64,000 nucleotides of DNA, taken from an uncultured Collinsella sp. (GTDB taxonomy: Bacteria > Actinomycetota > Coriobacteriia > Coriobacteriales > Coriobacteriaceae). The notes under the pieces were generated by a model, which was given only the letters and a program-made list of their open reading frames with translations, searched no databases and was not told the DNA's origin. This document shows positions 49,930-58,915 of the stretch, in pieces. The first letter of the stretch is position 1, and each line of letters starts with the position of its first letter. The stretch covers positions 112,818-176,817 of the forward strand of contig CAUCLI010000003.1 in NCBI GenBank assembly GCA_958443615.1, read 5' to 3'. The position numbers and the translations under genes were made by a program.

Positions 49930-50664
49930 CTAATCGCGGAAGGCAGTGACCTCGTTCTGCAGGTCGATGAGCCGCTTGATGCCCAGCCCACCCAAATCGA
50001 GCAGGCGGTTCAAGCGGGCGCGGTCGAACGGCGTCTGCTCTCCGGTGCCCTGGATCTCGATGATCTCGCCGGAATCCGTGGCAACGAGGTTCATATCGAC
50101 CTCCGCGTGGCTGTCCTCGGAGTAATCGAGGTCAAGCAACTCGCAACCGTCCACGAGGCCCATCGACACGGCCGCCACCTGGCCCGTCAACGGCAGGCGG
50201 GCGATCTTGCCGGCCTCGACCCACGCCATGAGCGCGTCGTGCAGGGCGACCCACGCGCCGGTGATGCTCGCCGTACGGGTGCCTCCGTCGGCCTGGATCA
50301 CGTCGCAATCCACGGTCACCGTGTGCTCGCCCAGGGACTTCATGTTCACCACGGTGCGCAGGCTGCGGCCGATCAGGCGCTCGATCTCCATGGAGCGCCC
50401 CTTGCGGTTGTTCGTCTCGCGGCGCGTGCGGCGATTGGTGGACGCGGGCAGCATGGCGTACTCCGCCGTGACCCAGCCCTGGTGGCTCGCCTTGCGCCAA
50501 CCAGGCACGCCCTCCTCGATGGTGGCGGCGCACAGCACCTTGGTGTCGCCGAACTCGACCAGGCAGGAGCCCAGCGCATGCTTCATCACGTCGCGGGTGA
50601 GGCTCACCGTGCGCATCTGGTTTGCCGCGCGACCGTTGGCGCGGTCGATCATCATATGTTCCAT
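49930..50664 (-). CDS. rph: ribonuclease PH
   Basis: A 244-residue phosphorolytic exoribonuclease trimming tRNA 3' ends. SCLVEFGDTKVLCAATIEEGVPGW, RRTRRETNNRKGRSMEIERLIGRSLR and IQADGGTRTASITGA are conserved. ATG at 50664 after AAGGAAC. Follows murI. Confidence 0.96.
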   Translation of the reverse strand: MEHMMIDRANGRAANQMRTVSLTRDVMKHALGSCLVEFGDTKVLCAATIEEGVPGWRKASHQGWVTAEYAMLPASTNRRTRRETNNRKGRSMEIERLIGRSLRTVVNMKSLGEHTVTVDCDVIQADGGTRTASITGAWVALHDALMAWVEAGKIARLPLTGQVAAVSMGLVDGCELLDLDYSEDSHAEVDMNLVATDSGEIIEIQGTGEQTPFDRARLNRLLDLGGLGIKRLIDLQNEVTAFRD

Positions 50665-50755
50665 TGAATCAGTTCCTTTCCGAATGAGCGACAACCATCA
50701 AGCCGACGCGCCGCACGCGCGCGGCGAATCCGCGAACCCGCTCGCAACGCGGAAA

Positions 50756-50786
50756 ATGTGCAATTTGCACCCGTCCCCAATTGCAC
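50756..50786. repeat. half copy of the GGGGACGGGTGCAAATT repeat
   Basis: ATGTGCAATTTGCACCCGTC then CCCAATTGCAC, one arm of the palindrome at 49808, followed by a CCAATTGCAC duplicate. It lies directly after the murI stop on the minus strand. Confidence 0.7.
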
Positions 50787-50798
50787 CCAATTGCACGG

Positions 50799-51677
50799 CT
50801 ACAGGCCGCGGAGCTCGTCGAGCGAGATGTGCTCGATGCTCTTGAGGGGCTGGCCGAAGATGAAGCTGCCCGCGGCGGCGAACTCGGCGATATTATCCGA
50901 CGTGGTCGCGAAGCGGTGCTCGGGACTCGCCGTGTCGGGCGCCAACAGCTCGCGCCGGCTCAAGATGTCCTCGAGCTCGCGCGTGGTCTCCTCCGCCGAT
51001 GACACGACGCGCACACTTGGTCCGAGCGCGTGGCGGATGGGCCCCGCGAGCAGCGGGAAGTGCGTACAGCCGAGCACCACGGTGTCGACCCTCGCGCCAC
51101 CGCTGACAATGGGGGCGAGGGTCCGTTCGACCTCCGCGCGATTCTCGGGCGTGTCGAAGATGTCGCCGTTTTGAAGCCAGCGCTCCTGCAAGTGAGCGCC
51201 GGTGGCGAGTTCTCGCTCGACGATCTCGACGAAGCTCGGGGCGGGGCAGCCGTACACGTCCACACCCGCATCCAAATCCTGGATGGCCCGCGTGTACGCG
51301 CCGGTGCGCACCGTGAGCGGGGTGGCGAGCACGCCGACCTTGCGCGTGCGCGTGGAGTTGATCGCAGCGCGCGCACCGGGGGCGATCACGCCGATCACGG
51401 GCACGGGCAGGATCTGCTGGGCGATGCGCAGACCCGCCGCGGTCGCGGTGTTGCACGCGATCACCATGATCTTGACCTCGTGGTCGGCGAGCCACCTGCC
51501 CGCCTGCAGCACGAAGGAGCGCACCTCTTCCTCGGGGCGCACGCCATAGGGGCAGCGCTTGGTATCACCCACGTAATAGATCGACTCGTGCGGCAGCGAC
51601 GTGGCTATGCAGCGCGCCACCGTGAGGCCGCCCAGGCCCGAGTCGAACACGCCGATGGGGCGCTCGCAGTCTCGCAT
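50799..51677 (-). CDS. murI: glutamate racemase
   Basis: A 292-residue racemase supplying D-Glu for peptidoglycan. GVFDSGLGGLTV, the first catalytic Cys in VIACNTATAAGL and the second in LGCTHFPLL are intact, with the C-terminal His-containing region degenerate. ATG at 51677 after GGGAGG. First gene of murI-rph-rdgB-dtd. Confidence 0.94.
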   Translation of the reverse strand: MRDCERPIGVFDSGLGGLTVARCIATSLPHESIYYVGDTKRCPYGVRPEEEVRSFVLQAGRWLADHEVKIMVIACNTATAAGLRIAQQILPVPVIGVIAPGARAAINSTRTRKVGVLATPLTVRTGAYTRAIQDLDAGVDVYGCPAPSFVEIVERELATGAHLQERWLQNGDIFDTPENRAEVERTLAPIVSGGARVDTVVLGCTHFPLLAGPIRHALGPSVRVVSSAEETTRELEDILSRRELLAPDTASPEHRFATTSDNIAEFAAAGSFIFGQPLKSIEHISLDELRGL

Positions 51678-51704
51678 GGTTCCTCCCGTCATGCGCTTTC
51701 GCGC

Positions 51705-52628
51705 CTATGCGCGGGCCGCCAACAGGGCCTTCGCCAGGTACACCCATCCCTCGACGATCTTGCCGCGCGTGAGGTAGACGTTGTCGTTCTCGGCGATGAG
51801 CGCGGGCGTGGCGGGGTCCTTGAGCGCGTTTTCCACGCACACGAACGTCCCCACATACGGAGCAGCCAGGAAATCGGACTCGGAGTCGCCGATGGCGAGG
51901 GTCTCGGCGCGGTCGATGCCGCGCAGCTCGCAGAAGCGCTCGATGCCGCGGCCCTTGTTGAGGCCGGCTGGCATGATGTTGAACGCACGGCCGGGGCCGT
52001 CCTCGCCGAGCTCCAACGTGGTGGGCTTGGACACGTGGGTGAGATAGCCGTTGTTGGCCCACACCAGGCCGAGGCCCGCGACGTCGATCATGGCCTGGGC
52101 CTCCTCGTCCGGCACCTCGCCACGCATGCCGACCGTGACTTCGCGGTACTTGATGCCGTTTGCCATGTCGTTGTGATACTCGATGCGGCCGGGCCAGCGG
52201 TCGATGATGCCCTGGCAGACGCCCGCTTGCTCAATTACCTGATGCGGGGTGAGGCCGCAATCGGGGTCGTAGGGCATGTCCCCGGTGAAGTACTCCCACT
52301 TGTTCGCCTTGAGGTCGAGCATGAGCAGGCCGCCCATCTCGCCGATGTAGGAGTTGAAGCCCAGGATGCGCGAGTCCTCGTGCATCATCACGCGGGCGCG
52401 GCCGGAGCACGGGATGATCTCGACGCCGGCGCGCTTGAGATCCACGATGGCCTCGACGAGCGCGGTGCTCGGGTTGCCCTCGTTATCCGAGAGGGCGCAA
52501 GAGCCGGGCGCCAGCATGGTGGCGTCCAGGTCGGTGAAGACGTACTTCACGCTGCCGAGCTTTTCGCGCAGCTCTCCGGTGGGATCGGCGGGAAGGACGG
52601 GGTAGTTAGAGAGGTCGAAGTCGCTCAT
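51705..52628 (-). CDS. HAD-superfamily (Cof-like) hydrolase
   Basis: A 307-residue phosphatase with a C2-type cap. Motif I is VFTDLDATML (Asp-x-Asp), motif II PCSGRA, motif III Lys in LNKGRG and motif IV IGDSESDF. Family IIB enzymes act on sugar phosphates or cofactors; the exact substrate is unknown. It precedes murI by 27 bases and is probably cotranscribed. Confidence 0.85.
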   Translation of the reverse strand: MSDFDLSNYPVLPADPTGELREKLGSVKYVFTDLDATMLAPGSCALSDNEGNPSTALVEAIVDLKRAGVEIIPCSGRARVMMHEDSRILGFNSYIGEMGGLLMLDLKANKWEYFTGDMPYDPDCGLTPHQVIEQAGVCQGIIDRWPGRIEYHNDMANGIKYREVTVGMRGEVPDEEAQAMIDVAGLGLVWANNGYLTHVSKPTTLELGEDGPGRAFNIMPAGLNKGRGIERFCELRGIDRAETLAIGDSESDFLAAPYVGTFVCVENALKDPATPALIAENDNVYLTRGKIVEGWVYLAKALLAARA

Positions 52629-52675
52629 GACAGCCTTTCTCGCGACGAAGGTTCATCTTCACCATCATAAACAAA

Positions 52676-52704
52676 AACGCGGGGGCGCACATGGCCCCCG
52701 CGTT
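52676..52704 (-). terminator. terminator after tRNA-Val
   Basis: AACGCGGGGGC and GCGCCCCCGCGTT-type arms around CATGT, followed by TTTTTGTTT on the minus strand, 10 bases after the tRNA. Confidence 0.85.
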
Positions 52705-52713
52705 CACATCCCA

Positions 52714-52789
52714 TGGTGGGCGATGAGGGATTCGAACCCCCAGCCTTGTGCGTGTAAAGCACCTGCGCTAACCGTTGCGCCAATCGCCC
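52714..52789 (-). tRNA. tRNA-Val (TAC)
   Basis: 76-base cloverleaf, acceptor GGGCGAT/ATCGCCC, loop TTTACAC giving TAC, encoded CCA. Located upstream of the HAD gene with its own terminator. Confidence 0.95.
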
Positions 52790-52847
52790 GTGGGTGCAGA
52801 GTATAACTGAATTCCCCTATCCGGCCTTCTCCCCCCAGCGAGATATA

Positions 52848-52888
52848 ACCAAAATCACGAAATCGATGCGCACATCGTGACTTTGGGT
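52848..52888. repeat. AAAGTCACG-family inverted repeat, copy 5
   Basis: ACCAAAATCACGA and TCGTGACTTTGGGT arms (one or two mismatches) around 14 bases, then ATACCTCG as flank. Confidence 0.75.
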
Positions 52889-52961
52889 ATACCTCGCCGG
52901 GCATGCCATGACGGCATCCGGTCAGAACGCCTCTTCAGTTTGCCAGGGCAATCGCCGAAGC

Positions 52962-53091
52962 GCGGACGGGCTTCGGCGCGGGCGCACATCAGTGCGGACG
53001 GGCTTCGGCGCGGGAGCACATCAGTGCGGGCGGGCATCGGCGCGGGAGCACATCAGTGCGGGCGGGCATCGGCGCGGCAGGGCATCGGCGC
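52962..53091. repeat. tandem repeat, 32-base unit, about 4 copies
   Basis: Units start at 52962, 52994 and 53026 (GCGGACGGGCTTCGGCGCGG and GCACATCAGT) with a fourth, shortened, at 53058. The 607-base spacer 52790-53396 holds this, the repeat above, and a duplicated ATCGGTCCGGATGCGGACA word at about 53294 and 53348; no gene. Confidence 0.85.
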
Positions 53092-53396
53092 ATGTGGATA
53101 ACAGCCGTTCGGGCTGTGGAAAACTCCGCGCCCACCGTACGCCCGCCCGCCATATTCAACCGTTCGCCGAATTACGCACGCACCGCCACCGCACACCACC
53201 TGCACGGTCAGTTTTCGGTTTGAAGAGCGGCAGAATCATCCACCCCTTCCGGCAGTACGGTTGAGGCAACCGAACGTGCGCCCCAGCGGATATCGGTCCG
53301 GATGCGGACACGGGCATCCAGGAAACCGAATGCGCGCACCGGCTGGCATCGGTCCGGATGCGGACATAGGCATCAATTGATGGGACTTGGAGGGTG

Positions 53397-54410
53397 ATGC
53401 TTCTGGGCGAAACTGCCGACAGTCTGTTCACTCGCCTCGATCGAGCGGAGGCGCAGGGGCTATGGCTGACCCCTGCGAGTCATGCCGAGGAGGTCTTGCT
53501 GCGGCGCCGACTCGCAAAAGGCGAGCTCGCGTCCCCCTTCAGGGGGATGTACGGACGAAGGAGCACTTACGAGTCCGCATCTGTTCGCGAGCGGACCATC
53601 CGCACGATTCGCACGCTCGGGCTCCTACATCCCAACTGGATGTTCTGCGGATACTCGGCGGCCGTGGTCCATGGACTTCAGGTGCCGAACACCGTTCTCA
53701 ACTCCGTGCATTATCGCGCCGACGGAGCGAACCGACGCGGGTCCCCGCTCGTTCGGCATCGTCTCCAACTCACCTCTCGGGACATCGTGTCGAATATGGG
53801 GGTGCGCGTCACCTCACTGCGGAAAACGCTGGTCGACTGTCTTTGTGCCTCCAGCTTTCGAGTAGGGTTGGCGATCGCCGACTCCGCGATTCATTGGGGA
53901 TTGGCCGGCAAGCGCGAGATCGCACGCTGGATTGAGGAGGACGGCAAGGGGCGTCGAGGTGTTCGTCAGGCCCGCGAGACCGTCGCGTGGGCGGACGGGC
54001 GAAGCGAAAATGGCGGGGAATCGATTGCGCGCGCCGCGATGATCGAACTCGGATTCGTCGCCCCGCAACTGCAAGTCGAGGTTTTCGATCCGATGGAACC
54101 GGGCAACCCCAAGCGCGGAGACTTCGGTTGGCAGCTTGAAGACGGAAGCCGGGTCATCGGGGAACTCGACGGGATCGGCAAATATCGCATGGGCAACGGC
54201 GATGGAACACGAGAAGGCATCGATTCGGCCATACGCGTGCTTGCGGCGGAGCGGCGCAGGGAGTCCCACCTTTGCTTAAGCGGCTCCAAGATCGTCAGAT
54301 TCGGCATGCGAGACGTACTCGACACGGCGTATTTCGAGCGATTGCTGACCGCCGCCGGCGTTCCCCGACGCAAAGACCCCTCGACTAGCGAAATACGGCC
54401 ATCGGGCTAG
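53397..54410 (+). CDS. AbiEi-like N-terminus fused to a DUF559/PD-(D/E)xK-like nuclease domain
   Basis: A 337-residue protein of a type common but uncharacterised in actinobacteria. Residues 20-160 have an AbiEi-like arrangement (EEVLLRRRLAKGELASPFRGMY, WMFCGYSAAVVHGL, VTSLRKTLVDCLC). The C-terminal part has nuclease-like acids: Glu208 (GGESIAR), Asp242 (RGDFGWQ), Glu256 and Asp258 (GELDGIGKY) and Lys262. No AbiEii toxin gene is adjacent. GC content is slightly lower than neighbours and repeats surround it, which suggests transfer. ATG at 53397 follows GGAGGG; a GTG at 53394 is possible. Confidence 0.7.
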   Translation: MLLGETADSLFTRLDRAEAQGLWLTPASHAEEVLLRRRLAKGELASPFRGMYGRRSTYESASVRERTIRTIRTLGLLHPNWMFCGYSAAVVHGLQVPNTVLNSVHYRADGANRRGSPLVRHRLQLTSRDIVSNMGVRVTSLRKTLVDCLCASSFRVGLAIADSAIHWGLAGKREIARWIEEDGKGRRGVRQARETVAWADGRSENGGESIARAAMIELGFVAPQLQVEVFDPMEPGNPKRGDFGWQLEDGSRVIGELDGIGKYRMGNGDGTREGIDSAIRVLAAERRRESHLCLSGSKIVRFGMRDVLDTAYFERLLTAAGVPRRKDPSTSEIRPSG

Positions 54411-54418
54411 CGAAATAC

Positions 54419-54460
54419 AACCAAAGTCACGAAAGGAGCCCCCGATACGTGACTTCGGTT
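54419..54460. repeat. AAAGTCACG-family inverted repeat, copy 6
   Basis: AACCAAAGTCACG and CGTGACTTCGGTT arms with one mismatch, 16-base loop, ACACCTCG flank. It starts 8 bases after the stop of the AbiEi-like gene. Confidence 0.8.
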
Positions 54461-54480
54461 ACACCTCGAGGGCAGACGGC

Positions 54481-54591
54481 CCAGTCCGGGGCTCCGCAGC
54501 GGCCTGCCCGGGGCTCCGCAGCGGCCCAGTCCGGGGCTCCGCAGCGGCCCAGCCGGGGCTCCGCAGCGGCCTGCCCGGGGCTTCGCAGCGG
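54481..54591. repeat. five tandem copies of a 22-base unit
   Basis: CCAGTCCGGGGCTCCGCAGC-type units ending in GCAGCGG at 54502, 54524, 54547, 54569 and 54591, alternating between CAGTCC and CTGCCC variants. GC-rich spacer between the AbiEi-like gene and the alcohol dehydrogenase. Confidence 0.85.
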
Positions 54592-54603
54592 CCCAATACA
54601 AGA

Positions 54604-54639
54604 GAAGCCCGATGGCAACCGAGGGCCATCGGGCTTCCG
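54604..54639 (-). terminator. terminator after the alcohol dehydrogenase
   Basis: GAAGCCCGATGGC and GCCATCGGGCTTC arms around an 8-base loop, then TCTTGTATT on the minus strand. Symmetric, so it may also serve the plus strand. It lies 74 bases beyond the stop. Confidence 0.75.
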
Positions 54640-54712
54640 AGTGACAAGCCGCTTCGAGCAGTCGATGCAACCCCAGAGCGTCACCGGAGGCGACTAGAAC
54701 GTCGCTGGGTTA

Positions 54713-55927
54713 TTAGAACGTCACCGGGGTGTCGGTGTAAACGCACTCGAGCAGCTGCTCCATCTCCTCCTGCGTCGGGATGCGCGGGTTGGAGCCGGTG
54801 CAGGCGTCGAGGATGGCATTGGCGGCGACGTCGTGCTTCTTGGCCTCGAACTCCTCGTAGTCGATGATCGACTCGTCGGCCTTCACGCCGTACTGGCCGT
54901 AGTTCTTGATGCCCTGCGGGATGTCCAGCGCGTCGTTGAGGTCGCGGATCTTCTGGACCAGGGCCTCGACGAGCTCGTCCTCGGTCTCGCCGGCGAGGTG
55001 CAGGACGTCCTTGGCGATGAAGGCGTAGCGGCTCTTGGCGCGCTCGTCGCGGGCATTGAACTGGATGACCTTGCCGAGGTACATGGCGTTGGCGCAACCG
55101 TGGATGATGTGGTCGCCGGTGAAGGCGGCGCCGGTCTTGTGGGCCATGGAGTGGACGATGCCGAGCAGGCCGCTCGAGAACGCGATGCCGGCGATGCACT
55201 GCGCGTCGTGCATGTGCTGACGGGCCTCATGGTCGCCGGCGTAGGACTTGGGCAGCCACTCGACGATCTCGCGGATGGCGTGCAGCGCGTTGCCGTCGGT
55301 GTACATGGAGCCGGCGGTGGAGACGTATGCCTCGATGGCGTGGGTCAGCGCATCCATGCCGGTGTGGGCGCAGAGCTTGGCGGGCATGGTGTAGGTGAGT
55401 TCGGGGTCGACGATGGCGACGTCGGGGGTGATGTTGAAGTCGGCCAGAGGGTACTTGATGCCCTTCTCATAGTCGGTGATGACGGAGAACGCGGTGACCT
55501 CGGTGGCGGTGCCGGAAGTGGAGGCGATGGCGCAGAACTTGGCCTTGGTACGGAGCTCCGGGAAGGAGAAGGGCACGACGGCCTGCTCGAAGGTCTCCTC
55601 GGGATACTCGTAGAACAGCCACATGGCCTTGGCGGCGTCGATGGGCGAGCCGCCGCCGATGCCGATGATCCAGTCGGGCTGGAAGGCCTCCATGGCCTTG
55701 GCGCCCTTCATGACCGTCTCGACGGACGGGTCGGACTCGACGCCCTCGAAGATCTCGACCTCGAAGCCGGCCTCCTTGAGATCCGCCTCGACGTCCTGCA
55801 AGAAGCCGCCGCGGCGCATGGAGCCGCCGCCGGTCACGATCATGGCGCGCTCGCCGTGCAGGTTCTTGACCTCATGACGGGCGCCCTCGCCGAAGTACAG
55901 ATCACGCGGATTGGTAAAACGTCCCAT
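54713..55927 (-). CDS. iron-containing alcohol dehydrogenase
   Basis: A 404-residue group III alcohol dehydrogenase. The NAD(P)-binding motif GGGSPIDAAKAM (about 97-108) and iron-binding residues Asp/His in GMDALTHAIEAYVS and LGIVHSMAHKTGAAF are present. Probably reduces aldehydes (butanol or ethanol type) to regenerate NAD(P)+ in fermentation. ATG at 55927 after GGGAGGTA. Single gene with its own terminator. Confidence 0.9.
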   Translation of the reverse strand: MGRFTNPRDLYFGEGARHEVKNLHGERAMIVTGGGSMRRGGFLQDVEADLKEAGFEVEIFEGVESDPSVETVMKGAKAMEAFQPDWIIGIGGGSPIDAAKAMWLFYEYPEETFEQAVVPFSFPELRTKAKFCAIASTSGTATEVTAFSVITDYEKGIKYPLADFNITPDVAIVDPELTYTMPAKLCAHTGMDALTHAIEAYVSTAGSMYTDGNALHAIREIVEWLPKSYAGDHEARQHMHDAQCIAGIAFSSGLLGIVHSMAHKTGAAFTGDHIIHGCANAMYLGKVIQFNARDERAKSRYAFIAKDVLHLAGETEDELVEALVQKIRDLNDALDIPQGIKNYGQYGVKADESIIDYEEFEAKKHDVAANAILDACTGSNPRIPTQEEMEQLLECVYTDTPVTF

Positions 55928-56216
55928 TGCGTACCTCCCAAGTCGCGGGGCAACCCCGCGTTCGCGCGCGAGGCCCCTTTTGGCCTCGCGTAAGGACCGT
56001 ATTCGGGTGCGGGCACGCCGGACGCAGGAACGACGCATCGTTTTAGAGGTGGTGCATCGTTTTATCACTGCGATGCGGCAGACCCGCAGACACGCATATT
56101 GTATCGCGTCCAATCACCCGAGGTGAATCTGCGATGGTATCTGCCATCGAACGCACCCGATGATAAACGAGCTGGTAGAATGGCTTATCAGACTGAAAGA
56201 GATAAAGGAACCGACC

Positions 56217-56633
56217 GTGAAGCACCGCCTTAAAACCGGCGATTTATACCTGATAGCCGCACTTTTAATCGCCCTCGTCGCCGGCGGTGCTTGGTGGCTT
56301 GCAAACTATTCGAACGGTAGCAAATCGTCGGTGAACGGTTTGCTCGTCGTCACGCAGACCAAAGACGGGTTCCGCCGTGTCGACGACCTATCGCGCGACA
56401 TCACGTTCACCGTCGAGACTGCAGGGACCGGAAGCGGCGCCGATGCCGACGCGGGCTCCAACACCGTCGCGATTCGCGACGGCTCGGTCGAGGTCGAGAG
56501 CGCGAACTGCGGCAACCAGGTGTGCGTCGAGCATGCGTCCATAACGGGCGCCGGCGAGCAGATCGTCTGCCTTCCCCACGGCATGGTCGTTGAAGTTGTT
56601 GCGGAAGAATCGGACGCGGCCGCCCTGCGGTAG
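56217..56633 (+). CDS. NusG-domain-II containing membrane protein
   Basis: A 138-residue protein. One N-terminal membrane helix (LYLIAALLIALVAGGAWWLA), then an external beta domain with CGNQVCVEHASITGAGEQIVCLPH, a Cys-x4-Cys and late CLPH motif typical of the NusG II family (DUF) found beside ApbE/RnfG-like genes in Gram-positives. Function unknown. The GTG at 56217 lies 5 to 6 bases after AAAGGAAC; the frame is open to 56160. Confidence 0.7.
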   Translation: MKHRLKTGDLYLIAALLIALVAGGAWWLANYSNGSKSSVNGLLVVTQTKDGFRRVDDLSRDITFTVETAGTGSGADADAGSNTVAIRDGSVEVESANCGNQVCVEHASITGAGEQIVCLPHGMVVEVVAEESDAAALR

Positions 56634-56760
56634 TCTCGCCGCCCTTCAATCGGTAAACTGAAAGGTCGTTCGACGCGACCCGGCTCGAGAGAGCCGCACG
56701 CGCCGAGCGACAGATTCGTGGCTTCAGACACGCAGCTGCAATATACCAACTAGGAGCGAC

Positions 56761-57840
56761 ATGGCCTTCGACCCCGTTCAAGAAGACTGCCTGCGGCTCA
56801 TCCTCGCCGCCATGGAGCGCGACGGCGCCGATCCGACGAGCGACGCCGCCTTCATCGAGCGCGCCGGCGAGGCGTACCGCCTCGACCCCTCCTCCCTCAT
56901 CCGCACCGACCGCGACCGCTCGTTCCATCTCGTCGCAAAGGCAACCGAGCTCGTGGACTACCGCGCCCCCTTCGCGCCATCGGAGGCCGAGGCCGAGCGC
57001 CAATTCACCGCCGCGGAGGACTACCTGCGCGAGGCGGTCGAGCTCGATACCGGCAACTGGGACGCCCAGCGCATGCTCGCGACCATCCGCTCGGCCTCAG
57101 ACGACTCCCTCGTCGATTACCTGCTCGAGAATCTCCCCGCCGTCGCCGCGCAGACCCGCCGCCTCGTCGAGGAGGCGCAGGGCCCGTATGCCCGAGAGTT
57201 CGCACGCGACCTCGGACTCCGCCCGCATCAACGCTGGCTCGCCGCGCTCGCCTCCCGCCTGCTCATCGCCGGGCGGTACCGCATGGCGCTGAAATACGCC
57301 GAACAGGCGCTCGCCTCCAACCCGCTCGACCCCGCAGGGGCGCGTCACACCGGCATGTTGGCGCTCGGCAAACTCGAGGTGGAACCCGAGGAACTCAGGC
57401 GCTACCGTTCGCGTCACGCCGCCGCCTACCAAGACCGAGCCTCATCCCGCACGGGGCGCCTCGGCGGTCACAGGCCCGATGCCTGGTCCCTCATCACGGA
57501 GATGAGCCTCGCATACCGCTCATACGATTACGAGCGCGCCACCTCCCTGCTGCGGGCGCTCATGCGCTCGTTCCCCCACCCCGCCCAGGCGCTGTACTTC
57601 CAGGCGGAGTTCCCCGACGGCGTGTTCTCGCGCGTTCGCGTCGAGGCGGGCAGCGACGACGAGCTCGTGCTCGCCCTCTCCGAGGCGACTCCGCTGTTGC
57701 AGGAGGGCATGGGCACGCCCGACGCCGCGAGTTTCGCTGTGTGGATCGCCGAGCACGAACTGGTGCAGGCGTCGCTCACCGACCAGGACCGCGCCTTGAT
57801 GGGCCGGATGGGCGACGGCGCGAACGGAGGCGCTCGCTGA
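56761..57840 (+). CDS. hypothetical helical-repeat (TPR-like) protein
   Basis: A 359-residue acidic cytoplasmic protein. Helical pairs resembling TPR units occur at about 80-105 (AAEDYLREAVELDTGNWDAQRML), 155-200 (RWLAALASRLLIAGRYRMALKYAEQALASNPLDPAGARHTG) and 245-275. No catalytic motif was seen. Not assigned to a known family. Its stop overlaps the start of the next gene (TGATG), and that protein has the same helical style. Confidence 0.55.
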   Translation: MAFDPVQEDCLRLILAAMERDGADPTSDAAFIERAGEAYRLDPSSLIRTDRDRSFHLVAKATELVDYRAPFAPSEAEAERQFTAAEDYLREAVELDTGNWDAQRMLATIRSASDDSLVDYLLENLPAVAAQTRRLVEEAQGPYAREFARDLGLRPHQRWLAALASRLLIAGRYRMALKYAEQALASNPLDPAGARHTGMLALGKLEVEPEELRRYRSRHAAAYQDRASSRTGRLGGHRPDAWSLITEMSLAYRSYDYERATSLLRALMRSFPHPAQALYFQAEFPDGVFSRVRVEAGSDDELVLALSEATPLLQEGMGTPDAASFAVWIAEHELVQASLTDQDRALMGRMGDGANGGAR

Positions 57841-58862
57841 TGGACCCGCGTTCTTACGTCCCCGCCTACCTCGAGCGCCTGTATATCGAGGAGCATCCCG
57901 ATCTGACCGAAGGCGCCCGCGAGCTTGTGCGGGAGCAAATCGCCACCGACCCCGAGCGATACGCGGCGGGCGGGCATGCGAAGGCGCTCCTCTCCTACGC
58001 CCGCGTCCACGGCGAGCTCGAGCATGACCTCTATCGCATGGAGGGCCTCCCCGACGACGAGTTCGAACGCGACCGCGTCGAGTTGTTCGACCGAGCCCGC
58101 GGCCAACTCGGCCGCATCATCTCCGAGGACCCGGGGTGCCTGGACGCCCGGCTCGTCGCCATCCAACTCGCAGAGGTCCCTCTCGACGCCTGCCTCTCCG
58201 ACATGCTCAAGCTCGAATGCGAGGTGCGCGAGATGCTCTCCACGACGCGGCCCGGCTTCGATCCGGAAGCCGAGGGCCTATGGTCCACCGAGGCGCTGCA
58301 TGGCCGCGATGCCGCCGAGCTCACCTCATCCGATCCCGATGTGATCGGCTGGCTCCACATCCTGGAGGCGCTCGCCCAGGGATCGATCTTCACCGCCCGC
58401 TATCGCCCCGCCGCCGCCTACGCCCGCATCGTCATGCGCGCGAAGGGCTTCCCGAACTACGCCGTCGGGACGCTGCTGCTCGCGCTCGCGCGCCTCGAGG
58501 ATGAGGACGGCTTTTTCCAGGTCGCGCAGGACGCCGGCCCGGACGTCGAGGACCTGCCGTGGTTCGGCCTCGGCCGCACGCTGCTCCTCTACAAGCTCGG
58601 TCAGCTCCGCAGCGCCAAGCGCGCGCTCAAGGACTTCTCGGCGCGCTGCGAAGGCGGGGCGTTCTTCTTGCTCAACCCCACATACCATGATCCCTATCTA
58701 CCCGTCCGGCCGCCGGCGCGCGAGGCGTGGGACCTCTCCCATCAGGCGGTCTGGGAAGCCGACGGCATCATCGCCGACACGCCCGACTTCACCCTGTGGG
58801 CGGAGGGCGTCGACGGCATCCGGGCCGCGGCGGACGACTTTGCCCGCCGCTACGGGTTCTGA
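57840..58862 (+). CDS. hypothetical helical-repeat protein, partner of the upstream gene
   Basis: A 340-residue acidic protein, helical throughout: RSYVPAYLERLYIEEHPDLTEGARELV, a TPR-like segment at about 190-230 (FTARYRPAAAYARIVMRAKGF) and a C-terminal FTLWAEGVDGIRAAADDFARRY. It starts on the stop codon of the previous gene (ATGA-type overlap), so both products are likely made in equal amounts and may interact. Function unknown. It is followed by the SlyD-like gene 53 bases downstream. Confidence 0.55.
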   Translation: MDPRSYVPAYLERLYIEEHPDLTEGARELVREQIATDPERYAAGGHAKALLSYARVHGELEHDLYRMEGLPDDEFERDRVELFDRARGQLGRIISEDPGCLDARLVAIQLAEVPLDACLSDMLKLECEVREMLSTTRPGFDPEAEGLWSTEALHGRDAAELTSSDPDVIGWLHILEALAQGSIFTARYRPAAAYARIVMRAKGFPNYAVGTLLLALARLEDEDGFFQVAQDAGPDVEDLPWFGLGRTLLLYKLGQLRSAKRALKDFSARCEGGAFFLLNPTYHDPYLPVRPPAREAWDLSHQAVWEADGIIADTPDFTLWAEGVDGIRAAADDFARRYGF

Positions 58863-58915
58863 CGCGCGAGCGCGTGATAGGCTTGCCCATGTCCCACGAT
58901 CTTGAAAGGACCATC

